From positions 1 through 43,077 of the forward strand of contig JAFDZR010000030.1 in NCBI GenBank assembly GCA_018266875.1: a stretch of 43,077 bases of DNA, in the 5' to 3' direction. The DNA comes from Bacteroidota bacterium (lineage in GTDB: Bacteria > Bacteroidota > Ignavibacteria > Tepidaquicellales > Tepidaquicellaceae). Position numbers and translations under genes: made by a program. The notes beneath the pieces were generated by a model. That model did no database searches and was not told the origin of the DNA. It worked only from the letters and a program-made list of their open reading frames with translations. The stretch's first letter is position 1. Every line of letters begins with the position of its first letter. This document shows positions 1-9,262 of the stretch, piece by piece.

Positions 1-88
1 ACTAAGACACTAAAACACTAACACACTAAGACACAAAGACACTAAGACACTAAGACACTAAAACACTAAGACACTAAGACACTAAGAT
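1..88. repeat. 8-bp tandem repeat array (unit actaagac)
   Basis: Eleven contiguous copies of an 8-bp unit run from the window edge to base 88, mostly actaagac, with variants actaaaac, actaacac, acaaagac and a last actaagat. There are no spacers, so this is not a CRISPR array. The array is probably cut by the window boundary. It sits in the gene-free stretch upstream of the glycosidase gene. Confidence 0.9.
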
Positions 89-210
89 GTAACTCTAAGA
101 CTTAAAGAAAAATCAAAATATCCCCATATTTGGAAGAGAGTGTCTCAAAACTAAATAAATTTTAACACGATACACCAGGGCACAAAGATTAATAATTTTT
201 AACTTTTTTC
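89..210. other. Gene-free spacer between two related repeat blocks
   Basis: No open reading frame with gene-like properties is visible here. The stretch is AT-rich and holds one isolated relative of the neighbouring repeats (gggcacaaag near 178-187). Together with the flanking repeat blocks and the leader at 235-352 it makes up the 352-base gene-free start of the window. Confidence 0.5.
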
Positions 211-234
211 CTTTGTGTCTTTGTGTCTCTGTGG
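211..234. repeat. Inverted relative of the left-edge array
   Basis: Three consecutive 8-bp units, ctttgtgt, ctttgtgt and ctctgtgg, occupy these bases. The reverse complement of the first unit is acacaaag, one base from the acactaag phase of the array at 1-88, so the two blocks are inverted relatives and could fold on each other across about 120 bp. From 235 to the glycosidase start there is only an AT-rich leader with no recognisable Shine-Dalgarno sequence. Confidence 0.7.
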
Positions 235-352
235 TTGGAATGAATGCTTCGCACACTTTGCTCACAAAGACCCGCAACTGCGAAAATCATCTGAAGGTAT
301 TATATTATAGATTAATAGAATCAGAATAAATATTTTAATCCACAATAATAAT

Positions 353-1423
353 ATGTTTCAAAATCACATTACAACTTCTGACGGCAAATTCCTTGACGGA
401 GAGAATGAATTCCGTTTTATCGGCTGCAATATGTATGAACTTGCAAACGTCGATCCATCGATTGCAGAGAAAATGCTTTTGTCAGCGAAAGATCAGGGCT
501 TTGATGTGATCAGGTTCTGGACTTTTGATGGAATAAAAATTAATAATCTAAAGTCTGTTTTTGATACTGCAGCCAAATTAAATCTTCGTTTGATCCCTGT
601 TTTGGCTGATAACTGGGGATATCTTCAGACTGATGTCATAAATGATGAATGGTATCTGAATGGATATAAAAAAAATTATATTAAGCATACACTTGATATA
701 ACTGCTGAATTCTCTGATAGAAAAGAGATCCTTTTATGGGAACTTATCAATGAACCTGCTTCTGATGATTTTGATTGTGTTTACAATTTTGCAAAAGATG
801 TAATAAACCATATCAGGAAAAATAATTCCAGTCATCTTTTGTCTGTTGGAACGATCGGAGGTATTGGAGATAAATTCGGGAATGAGTTTTCAAGACTTAA
901 TTCTTCTTACTTTAAAAAATTATATTCCCTCCCCGGACTTGATGCTGTTTCAATACATGATTACAGCTTCAACTCCACTATTGCAGAGAGACTCGACATT
1001 CATCAGAGGTTTAAAGGGAAAAATACAAGCTCTGTGATCATGAAAAATCTGGATAAGATAATAAATTTCTTTCCGGAGATGATAGACAGGTTTACACTGA
1101 AAAATTATCAGGATGTATATGATATTCCTTTGACTATAAGAAGTTTGTGGCAAAGATATATTTCAAAGAATATTCAGACAGCAAAAGCTCTTAAGAAACC
1201 TGTCTACATTGGTGAGATCGGCTTTAAGAAAAGAATGGGGGTTTTAAGAAATACCGTAATAGAAAAAGAATTTAACAAATATCTTGATTCTGAAGTAAGC
1301 GGGATACTGCTCTGGTCTTTCGAATCCGAAAGCATGTCAAAAGACGGGCATGGGTATGGGTTTGATGAGAGCGATGGAATTAAGGAGGTTATAGAAAGAA
1401 TAAAAATTAAACACAGGCTTTAA
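353..1423 (+). CDS. Glycoside hydrolase family 5-like protein (endo-mannanase/cellulase type), cytoplasmic
   Basis: The 356-residue protein has the TIM-barrel signature of clan GH-A enzymes. The NEP motif at 133-135 gives Glu134 as the likely acid/base, and the IGEIG segment gives Glu288 as the likely nucleophile. His202 and Tyr204 (SIHDYSF) and Trp321 fit the conserved active-site positions. It most resembles the endo-1,4-beta-mannosidase group of GH5, but substrate cannot be read from the sequence. There is no signal peptide, membrane segment or carbohydrate-binding module, so it probably acts in the cytoplasm on imported oligosaccharides or an internal glycan. It is the first gene after the repeat region and converges on pyrG with only 7 bp between the two stops. 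Confidence 0.8.
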   Translation: MFQNHITTSDGKFLDGENEFRFIGCNMYELANVDPSIAEKMLLSAKDQGFDVIRFWTFDGIKINNLKSVFDTAAKLNLRLIPVLADNWGYLQTDVINDEWYLNGYKKNYIKHTLDITAEFSDRKEILLWELINEPASDDFDCVYNFAKDVINHIRKNNSSHLLSVGTIGGIGDKFGNEFSRLNSSYFKKLYSLPGLDAVSIHDYSFNSTIAERLDIHQRFKGKNTSSVIMKNLDKIINFFPEMIDRFTLKNYQDVYDIPLTIRSLWQRYISKNIQTAKALKKPVYIGEIGFKKRMGVLRNTVIEKEFNKYLDSEVSGILLWSFESESMSKDGHGYGFDESDGIKEVIERIKIKHRL

Positions 1424-1430
1424 TCTGCAA

Positions 1431-3083
<1,653 letters not shown>

Positions 3084-3596
3084 TCATTTCCTGATTGAAT
3101 CGTATTCAGTTTTTGAAATTACGAAAAGCCGGGCTTTGTGAACAATTCCGTTTTTCGTTAATGGTCCTGACTCTCTCAGGAATCTGAATCCGCATTTTAA
3201 AATTATTCTCTCTGAAGCTGCGTTACCTTCAAACACCTCCGCATAAATCTCATTTATTTCAGGATTTGCAAAACCGATCCCAAGCATTCTGTTCAGCACT
3301 TCAGTCCCGTAACCCTTATTCCAGTGCTCTTCAGCAATGTAGTATCCGACTTCTGTTTTCCCGTCCTTTGCTTTCTTCAGTCCGGTTCCTCCGATCATCC
3401 TTCCTTCCTTTTCTACAGCAAAATGTACACTTATCCCGTTTTCATTGATCTGACTGCATTTATCCAGAAAATAATCGGCATCCTTTTCAGTATACGGAAA
3501 AGGCGGTGACAGCAGCCACTTGGCAACATTCTCATTGTTGAGTATCATGACAATGTCTGCCCTGTGCTTTGCTGAATATTTTACAAGTTCAACCAA
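3084..3596 (-). CDS. GNAT family N-acetyltransferase (RimJ/RimL type)
   Basis: The 170-residue protein is a single GNAT domain of the ribosomal-protein-acetyltransferase-like group. It has a GGTGLKK strand and the acetyl-CoA-binding segment EEHWNKGYGTEVLNRM (Q/RxxGxG/A type), followed by an asymmetric GNAEASERII-like helix (GNAASERIILKCGF). Substrate is unknown; protein N-termini, amino sugars or small metabolites are all possible. The only start at the right place is TTG; an ATG at 3613 is out of frame. It begins 16 bp after the kdsB stop and ends 30 bp before pyrG, so it is likely cotranscribed with both. Confidence 0.85.
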   Translation of the reverse strand: MVELVKYSAKHRADIVMILNNENVAKWLLSPPFPYTEKDADYFLDKCSQINENGISVHFAVEKEGRMIGGTGLKKAKDGKTEVGYYIAEEHWNKGYGTEVLNRMLGIGFANPEINEIYAEVFEGNAASERIILKCGFRFLRESGPLTKNGIVHKARLFVISKTEYDSIRK

Positions 3597-3612
3597 TTCT
3601 GTATAAAGATCA

Positions 3613-4353
3613 TTAAAGATTTCTTAAAATTCTTTTCAGGTCATCAGGCGTATCCACTGACACTGAGTCTTTCCCTGTAATCACAATTCTGATTTTTTCT
3701 CCGTTCTCAATGATTCTGAGCTGCTCAAGTTTTTCTGATTCTTCAAGCTGACTTTTCTTCATGTTTACAAATTCCGACAGAAACTTTTTTCTGTAAACAT
3801 ACAATCCAATGTGTTTGTAAAATCTGATTTTACTCTTTACATCAGCTTTTTTATCCGCAATATCAGCATTATAAGGAAGAATTCCTCTCGAAAAATATAC
3901 GGTATTCATTTTCCTGTCAAATATAACTTTGACAATGCCCGGATCTCTTACTTCTGAGAGATCCCTGATCCTTACCGCGAGCGTGGATACATTTAGTTTT
4001 TTATCTTTAAGCAAAGGTTCAATTGCCATGTCAATATTATCCGGCTCTATGAAAGGTTCATCTCCCTGTATGTTTACAACAATTCCGCATTTAATATTTT
4101 TAACCGCTTCATGTATCCTGTCTGTGCCGGACCTGTGTTTTGGGGAGGTCATGACAGCTTCCCCGCCGAATGAATTTACACATTCAAATATCCTTTTATC
4201 ATCTGTTGCTACAATTACACTGCTGATAAGTTTACTTTTCTGAGCCTGCTCATAAACCCTCTGTATCATTGACTTTCCGGAGATAGTAATCAGCGGCTTT
4301 CCCGGAAATCTGGTCGAAGCGAATCTGGCAGGAATTACACCCGTGATTATCAT
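3613..4353 (-). CDS. kdsB: 3-deoxy-manno-octulosonate cytidylyltransferase (CMP-Kdo synthetase)
   Basis: This enzyme activates Kdo with CTP to CMP-Kdo for the inner core of lipopolysaccharide. The protein opens with IPARFASTRFPGKPL, the nucleotide-binding loop with Arg10 and Lys19. NIQGDEPFI carries the Mg-binding acidic residue, and HIGLYVYRKKFL is typical of KdsB. At 246 residues it has the usual length. Its ATG overlaps the gatC stop as ATGA, which suggests translational coupling. The gene shows that the organism makes a Kdo-containing outer membrane, in line with the GT9 transferase at 37214-38209. Confidence 0.95.
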   Translation of the reverse strand: MIITGVIPARFASTRFPGKPLITISGKSMIQRVYEQAQKSKLISSVIVATDDKRIFECVNSFGGEAVMTSPKHRSGTDRIHEAVKNIKCGIVVNIQGDEPFIEPDNIDMAIEPLLKDKKLNVSTLAVRIRDLSEVRDPGIVKVIFDRKMNTVYFSRGILPYNADIADKKADVKSKIRFYKHIGLYVYRKKFLSEFVNMKKSQLEESEKLEQLRIIENGEKIRIVITGKDSVSVDTPDDLKRILRNL

Positions 4354-4640
4354 TTATCCAGAACTTTCGGAACTTTGAAAAATTTACCTGTCCTCGAAGG
4401 CGCATTCAATAATGCTTCTTCCGTTGAAAGCCATTTTTCGGTCTTATCTTCTCTCAGGACATTTGAAGTTTCATTGATATTTTCCAGAGGTTCAACGCCG
4501 TCAAGATCAAGCTCATTGAGCTGATCAATGTATTCGAGAATCACATTGAGCTCAGACTGAAGCTTGGTGATCTCTTTTTCGCTGAATTTCAGTTTTGCAA
4601 GCCGGGATATTTTTTCAACATCTTTTACTGTTACCGCCAT
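4350..4640 (-). CDS. gatC: Asp-tRNA(Asn)/Glu-tRNA(Gln) amidotransferase subunit C
   Basis: GatC is the small stabilising subunit of the GatCAB amidotransferase, which converts misacylated Glu-tRNA(Gln) or Asp-tRNA(Asn). The 96-residue protein has the family's opening (VTVKDVEKISRLAKLKFSE), the helix ELNVILEYIDQLNELD and the VEPLENI linker. gatA and gatB are not next to it, which is common. It is coupled at both ends: its ATG shares a base with the plsC stop (TAATG) and its TGA overlaps the kdsB start (ATGA). Confidence 0.93.
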   Translation of the reverse strand: MAVTVKDVEKISRLAKLKFSEKEITKLQSELNVILEYIDQLNELDLDGVEPLENINETSNVLREDKTEKWLSTEEALLNAPSRTGKFFKVPKVLDK

Positions 4641-5329
4641 TATAATTTATTATTTAAATTCGTTTCTATTATTGTTCTGATCTCTTCAAGAAAGTTCTTA
4701 TCTTTTTTGTAATCCACAGGAGGAGCAAATTTTACAATTACCTCTCCTGAACTTATTTTAAATTTATTTCTTGGCATGATTTTTTCGGAACCGATTATCA
4801 CGGTTGGCACTATAGGCACTTTAGATTCCTCTGCAAGCACAAACATTCCTCTTTTGAATTCTCCCAGCTTTCCGTCCGCGCTTCTTGTACCTTCGGGAAA
4901 GATCACGACAGAAATTCCCTTAATGATTTTTTTTGAAGCTTCTTTAAGAGATTTCATCGCTTCCCTTACATTTTCCCTGCTGATAGGTATATAACCTCCG
5001 AGATACATTCCCCAGCCAAGAACTGGGATCTTTGTCAATGAATCTTTATAAATGAATCTGACATTATTCGGAACGGCTTTCATGAGAATCGGTATATCAA
5101 AATAACTCAGATGGTTTGAAATGAAAATATAACTTTTTTTTGAATCCAGATTCTCCTGCCCGGAAGATGTTACTTTGACACCTGCAATGAATAAAATCCC
5201 TCCGCCGAATATTTTTGACAGATAATGTGTGATCCTTCCGTTTCGGTCAACGGGAGATACAACGATAGTCAGTATTGCTATGACTATGCAGTGTACCGAT
5301 ATAAAAAATGCCTTGATAATTGAGATCAC
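4640..5329 (-). CDS. plsC: 1-acyl-sn-glycerol-3-phosphate acyltransferase (PlsC family)
   Basis: This enzyme acylates lysophosphatidic acid to phosphatidic acid at the inner membrane. The 229-residue protein starts with a hydrophobic segment (residues 1-26) and a second one near 40-50. The NHLSYFD catalytic motif (His73, Asp78) and FPEGTR (Glu146) follow with normal spacing. Translation appears to start at GTG, the only GTG start accepted in the window. It is the first gene of the five-gene minus-strand cluster; about 100 bp separate it from the divergent GNAT gene, so the promoter probably lies in 5330-5428. Confidence 0.92.
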   Translation of the reverse strand: MISIIKAFFISVHCIVIAILTIVVSPVDRNGRITHYLSKIFGGGILFIAGVKVTSSGQENLDSKKSYIFISNHLSYFDIPILMKAVPNNVRFIYKDSLTKIPVLGWGMYLGGYIPISRENVREAMKSLKEASKKIIKGISVVIFPEGTRSADGKLGEFKRGMFVLAEESKVPIVPTVIIGSEKIMPRNKFKISSGEVIVKFAPPVDYKKDKNFLEEIRTIIETNLNNKL

Positions 5330-5428
5330 CGGTAAAAATAATTATAAAGTCCCTTTATTAAAAGTTAAATATGAAAAGTTAAATAATATTTTTTTTAAAA
5401 ATTCGCTATCTTACTTAAAATTTTTTCA

Positions 5429-5860
5429 ATGAAAAAGAATTTCAGAAGCGGGGAATATCTGATCAGTTCGGAAAATTCCAGACTCGATCTCAAAGTTATA
5501 CAGAATTATCTCAGTAATTCCTACTGGGCGAAAAACAGACCTCTGAAAATCACAAAAAAATCCATCGCTAATTCCTTATGCTTTGGTTTGTATTATAAAA
5601 AGGAACAGGTTGGGTTTGCAAGGGTGATCACAGATAAAGCGACTTTCGCCTATCTTGCGGATGTATTCATACTCGAGCCGCACAGGGGAAAGGGATTATC
5701 GAAATGGATGATGAATGTTATACTTGAATACGGTGAATTAAAAAATCTGAGACGATGGTTTCTTGCAACGAGAGATGCACACGGACTTTATAAAAAGTTC
5801 GGATTTCATGCTCTTAGTGAACCTGAAAAAATAATGGAGATGTTCAGAAAAGACCTTTGA
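5429..5860 (+). CDS. GNAT family N-acetyltransferase
   Basis: The 143-residue protein is a minimal GNAT domain. FARVITDKATFAYLADVFI is the central strand pair, EPHRGKGLSKWMM is the acetyl-CoA phosphate-binding loop, and HGLYKKFGFHAL is the C-terminal 'YxKxGF' element. It belongs to the small COG0454-like group whose substrates are mostly unknown. It is not closely related to the GNAT protein at 3084-3596. It stands alone on the plus strand, divergent from plsC, with an ATG start. Confidence 0.85.
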   Translation: MKKNFRSGEYLISSENSRLDLKVIQNYLSNSYWAKNRPLKITKKSIANSLCFGLYYKKEQVGFARVITDKATFAYLADVFILEPHRGKGLSKWMMNVILEYGELKNLRRWFLATRDAHGLYKKFGFHALSEPEKIMEMFRKDL

Positions 5861-5995
5861 ATGCCGGGAAGAAATATTTCTCTCTTAATTCATATTAAAT
5901 TACAGAAAGACTGCGAGTTACATTTCTTTAAAGACAGGGAATAAATAATTTGTATACATGAAACAAATTAACAGATATACAGGTTATTTTAACAT

Positions 5996-7285
5996 ATGAC
6001 AATTTTAAGCAGAATCATCTTTTTCACAGTAATATTTTCCATAATTTTCGGACTTCAGTTTCTGGTATATAAGACTTTCAGCAGGTATTTAAGATCCAAA
6101 TTCACGGATTCACACAAACTGAAACTATTTTATCTTTATCCTTTTATACTGTTAAATCTGCCTTATCTGTATTTACTGATCAATGTTTTCACATCATCGA
6201 GAACTCCTTTCTGGTGGGTTAATTACGGATTCATTCCTTTTTACATTTTTCAGGGATCAGTTATCTTCATAGGATTATATCTTCTTATCGGAAAACTCAT
6301 TAAAGCGCCTTTTACCATTCCATATTACATCTTAAACAAATTCGAATATTTCAGAACCAGATTCTCAAAAGTTTCTGAGAACAAATCCATTAAAAAGATA
6401 GATTCCTCAAGAAGAGCATTCATAAAGACTTCAGCCGCATTCGTTTCAGGTTACGCCTTTATCGGAGCTACAACGGGTGTTCTAAGTAAAAATGATTACC
6501 GCATCGAGAATGTAGATCTGAAGATCAGCGGACTTCCCGAAGAACTGAAAGGTACCACTATTTCTTTTATAAGCGACATCCATTCCGGACCTTATATGGA
6601 TGAACTGCTGATGAAGGAATACTGCGGTATCATTAATGACCTGAATTCGGATCTGATAATGATAGCAGGCGATCTTACGAATTCACAGAAAGAGGAGGTA
6701 TTTCCTTTTGTAAAAGCCTTTAAGGATTTAAAAGCTCCGCATGGTATATACTCTTCGCTCGGTAATCACGATTATTTTTCAGATCCTGATTTTATTGCTC
6801 ATATAGTCAGTAACGAATCGCCCGTAAAAATACTGAGGAATGAATCTGAGCTGATTAAAATAAAGGGTAAAGATCTTTGTCTTTTCGGAATTGAAGACAC
6901 AAGACAGAGCGGATCAGCTCCCGATAATATACTTATAAATTATCTTGATGAAACTATCAGCAGTTCGAAGAAAAAAATTTCGGAGAAAGGAATTGATTAC
7001 GATAAGATTCCAAAGATAGCATTATTTCACAAGCCATATTTCTTCAACCAAATACAGGACAGAGGAATTGATCTGTATCTTAGCGGTCACACACACGGCG
7101 GTCAGGTTGTTCTGGCTGAATTCGGGAAACTGAATATTTCATTTGCCGGAGCAGTAAGTGAATTCATAAAAGGTCTGTACAAAACCCCGAATTCACAGAT
7201 GTATATTTCCCGAGGAATCGGATGTGTAGCGCTTCCGCTGCGACTGAACTGTCCTCCAGAGATTACAAAAATACGTTTAATTTAA
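5996..7285 (+). CDS. Membrane-anchored metallophosphoesterase (YkuE/COG1408-like) with internal twin-arginine motif
   Basis: The 429-residue protein has three to four hydrophobic segments in the first 105 residues (about 5-25, 45-65, 78-100). A linker with SSRRAFIK (Arg139-Arg140) and a hydrophobic stretch at 146-163 resemble a twin-arginine signal. The calcineurin-like phosphoesterase domain follows: D194xH196, GDLTN (Asp226), GNHD (Asn257-His258), His345 and GHTH (His364, His366). All metal ligands are present. Relatives act on phospholipid or lipid A-type phosphoesters, but the substrate here is unknown. The stop lies 7 bp from the stop of the convergent cytochrome gene, and no terminator is visible between them. 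Confidence 0.88.
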   Translation: MTILSRIIFFTVIFSIIFGLQFLVYKTFSRYLRSKFTDSHKLKLFYLYPFILLNLPYLYLLINVFTSSRTPFWWVNYGFIPFYIFQGSVIFIGLYLLIGKLIKAPFTIPYYILNKFEYFRTRFSKVSENKSIKKIDSSRRAFIKTSAAFVSGYAFIGATTGVLSKNDYRIENVDLKISGLPEELKGTTISFISDIHSGPYMDELLMKEYCGIINDLNSDLIMIAGDLTNSQKEEVFPFVKAFKDLKAPHGIYSSLGNHDYFSDPDFIAHIVSNESPVKILRNESELIKIKGKDLCLFGIEDTRQSGSAPDNILINYLDETISSSKKKISEKGIDYDKIPKIALFHKPYFFNQIQDRGIDLYLSGHTHGGQVVLAEFGKLNISFAGAVSEFIKGLYKTPNSQMYISRGIGCVALPLRLNCPPEITKIRLI

Positions 7286-7292
7286 AATCTTA

Positions 7293-8279
7293 TTACTGCT
7301 GCAGTACGCCGTTTGGTTCATACTTAACTACTTTATTAGAAACCGGTTTCTGAGCCATGAGATAATCATATATCGCTCCCAGATCCTCGTCTGAGCATGA
7401 AGCAAAAAATGTCCACGGCATTATTGAATTAAACTCTCCGTCATTTACTTTTAAATTTACAATTTCAGGCTCAAGATAACTTCTGAACTTTTTAATAAAC
7501 TGCTCTTTGGTCCAGTTACCGATACCTGTTTCTTTATCCGGAGAAATATTAGCTGACCTTATAATCCCGCCTTTTAATCCCGGAAATTCAACACCTCCGG
7601 AAAATTCTTTCCCCGGTATTACATCGCCTTTTTCCGCGGGGCTGTGACAGAACTTGCATCCCACGCCATAATATTCACCTGTTGCAACGGTATTGCTTTT
7701 GTCGGGGAGCTTCCTGAAATCAGGTTTTGATGGAATAGTTCTGAAAATTAGATTCACAGGGAATTTCAGTTCATGTTCCGGTATCTTGTTTTTAACAGGA
7801 GGGAGAGTTCTGATGTAAGCTATTATTGCTTTTATATCATTCTCATCCATTTTCCCAAATAACGGGTACGGCATCATCGGACCAAGAATTTCTCCGTTTT
7901 TATCCACGCCCATTGTAATTGCCCTGAAAATTTCTCCGTCCGTCCAGTTTCCCAGACCGGTCTCTTTGTCAGAAGTAATGTTTTTTGCAATGACAGTTCC
8001 TGCTCCCTCACCGAAATCAACCCCTCCCATTCCTTCTGTTCCGGGGATCAAGGGACCTGCGAATTTATCCGCATCCCTATGTGAGTGACAGTCCATACAA
8101 CTGGCAAATCCGTTTGCAAGATATCTTCCCCTTTCAATCATTTCAGGACTTGCCGTGATCTTAAGGTCAGGAGCTTCTCCGACATCAGGATATTTGATAT
8201 TCAGGTATGCATAACCGGCAATTAGCAATACCACAATTAAACCCATTAATATTCCAAAAATTTTAATTAATTTTTTCAT
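7293..8279 (-). CDS. Dihaem c-type cytochrome, membrane-anchored
   Basis: The 328-residue protein has one N-terminal membrane anchor (residues 5-25) and two cytochrome c domains. The first haem site is CMDCH at 61-65 with a likely axial Met in GPMMPYP (135/136). The second is CKFCH at 208-212 with a likely Met287 in SIMPW. The two domains share repeated segments (ITSDKETGLGNWTDGEI and ISPDKETGIGNWTKEQF), pointing to an internal duplication. It resembles cytochrome subunits of alcohol or aldose dehydrogenases and probably carries electrons in the periplasm. No dehydrogenase gene is adjacent, so its partner is unknown. It is divergent from rdgB across an 85-bp gap. Confidence 0.88.
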   Translation of the reverse strand: MKKLIKIFGILMGLIVVLLIAGYAYLNIKYPDVGEAPDLKITASPEMIERGRYLANGFASCMDCHSHRDADKFAGPLIPGTEGMGGVDFGEGAGTVIAKNITSDKETGLGNWTDGEIFRAITMGVDKNGEILGPMMPYPLFGKMDENDIKAIIAYIRTLPPVKNKIPEHELKFPVNLIFRTIPSKPDFRKLPDKSNTVATGEYYGVGCKFCHSPAEKGDVIPGKEFSGGVEFPGLKGGIIRSANISPDKETGIGNWTKEQFIKKFRSYLEPEIVNLKVNDGEFNSIMPWTFFASCSDEDLGAIYDYLMAQKPVSNKVVKYEPNGVLQQ

Positions 8280-8364
8280 TTTGAGTTAGGGGTTAGTTAG
8301 TATAAATTCTGAATAATATTTTTTCAAAAATAATTTAAATAATATTAAATTTCCACTTTTTTAA

Positions 8365-8982
8365 ATGAAAAAATTACTTGTTGCTTCCGGTAATGATAAT
8401 AAAGTAATGGAGATCAGATCAGTCTTATCAGAAACCGGTATGGAAAAAATACTTTCTTTAAAAGACTTCGGTATTTCGCTCGAAGTTGAAGAAAATGGAA
8501 TAACACTTGAAGAGAATGCAGTAATAAAAGCTAAAGCTGTTTTTAAACTGATGGGAATTCCGGTTATATCCGACGATACGGGATTGTTTGTAGATGCACT
8601 TAAAGGCGAGCCGGGCGTGTATTCGGCCAGATATGCTGGTCCGGAAGGTTCCTATCAGGACAACTGTGACCTTCTTCTTTCAAACATGAAACATGCTGAT
8701 GACAAATCTCCGAATGCTTATTTCAAATGCGTCATCTGTCTTATGGAAAGCGCTGAGGATCTTAAATTGTTTGAAGGCATATGCACAGGAAGAATCTCAG
8801 AAATTCCACGGGGAAAAAACGGATTCGGATATGATCCGGTGTTTATACCTTCGGGATATGATAAAACTTTTGCTGAACTTGAATATGATGAAAAAAATAA
8901 AATTTCACACAGAGGAATCGCTCTTATGAAGTTAAAAGATTATTTAATAGATCTGAACAAAAAAGAAACTTGTACCCCGTAG
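8365..8982 (+). CDS. rdgB: XTP/dITP pyrophosphatase (RdgB/HAM1 family)
   Basis: This enzyme hydrolyses non-canonical purine triphosphates (dITP, XTP, ITP) to monophosphates, keeping them out of nucleic acids. The 205-residue protein shows SGNDNKVMEI at 8-17, SDDTG with Asp70 and Asp71, GVYSARYAG, GFGYDPVF and SHRGIAL, all family signatures in order. The last codons (ACC CCG TAG) lie inside the acceptor-stem region of the tRNA-Arg gene on the other strand, so the protein's C-terminus (TCTP) is partly dictated by the tRNA. Confidence 0.95.
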   Translation: MKKLLVASGNDNKVMEIRSVLSETGMEKILSLKDFGISLEVEENGITLEENAVIKAKAVFKLMGIPVISDDTGLFVDALKGEPGVYSARYAGPEGSYQDNCDLLLSNMKHADDKSPNAYFKCVICLMESAEDLKLFEGICTGRISEIPRGKNGFGYDPVFIPSGYDKTFAELEYDEKNKISHRGIALMKLKDYLIDLNKKETCTP

Positions 8983-9044
8983 AGGAGTCGAACCTCTAAA
9001 TACAGATCCGTAGTCTGTTGGTTTATCCATTAGCCTAACGGGGC
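8973..9044 (-). tRNA. tRNA-Arg (anticodon ACG)
   Basis: The 72-nt minus-strand sequence folds as a full cloverleaf. A 7-bp acceptor stem (GCCCCGT with ACGGGGT) includes a G-T first pair. The anticodon stem ACAGA/TCTGT encloses loop CTACGGA, giving anticodon ACG, which would be edited to ICG and read CGU/CGC/CGA. The T arm is AGAGG/CCTCT with loop TTCGACT. Discriminator A is followed by CAA, so CCA is not encoded. The D stem has one C-A mismatch. The 3' end overlaps the rdgB stop region by 10 nt. Confidence 0.93.
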
Positions 9045-9090
9045 GTAAACAAAATTAATTTTTTCAATGTGCAATAAAAAGGAAAAACTA

Positions 9091-9122
9091 AAAATTCGTC
9101 CCGAGAACTCGGGATGAATTTT
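9091..9122. repeat. Long inverted repeat (15-bp arms, 2-nt loop)
   Basis: Two 15-base arms with core tcccgag/ctcggga are separated by aa and pair with a single G-T wobble. The hairpin lies upstream of the tRNA-Arg gene and of the flavoprotein gene, which diverge, so it does not sit where a terminator for either would be. It could be a REP-like palindrome or the end of an unseen small transcript. The remaining bases to 9262 hold no gene I can support. Confidence 0.7.
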
Positions 9123-9262
9123 CTTTTGAATTATTGAGCATGTCCTAAAATGATCCGGCCTGTCCCGTAACGTCAATTTTACCTAAATGGCTTTAAGACT
9201 CAAGGTGTGAGAAAGTTATTCCAATTCCGGATATTTTTATTTAATTTAAAATAAAAAACCAT

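Noticed and set aside
1..88. CRISPR-like array
   Set aside because: The repeat unit is 8 bp and contiguous, with no spacers and no cas genes in the window.
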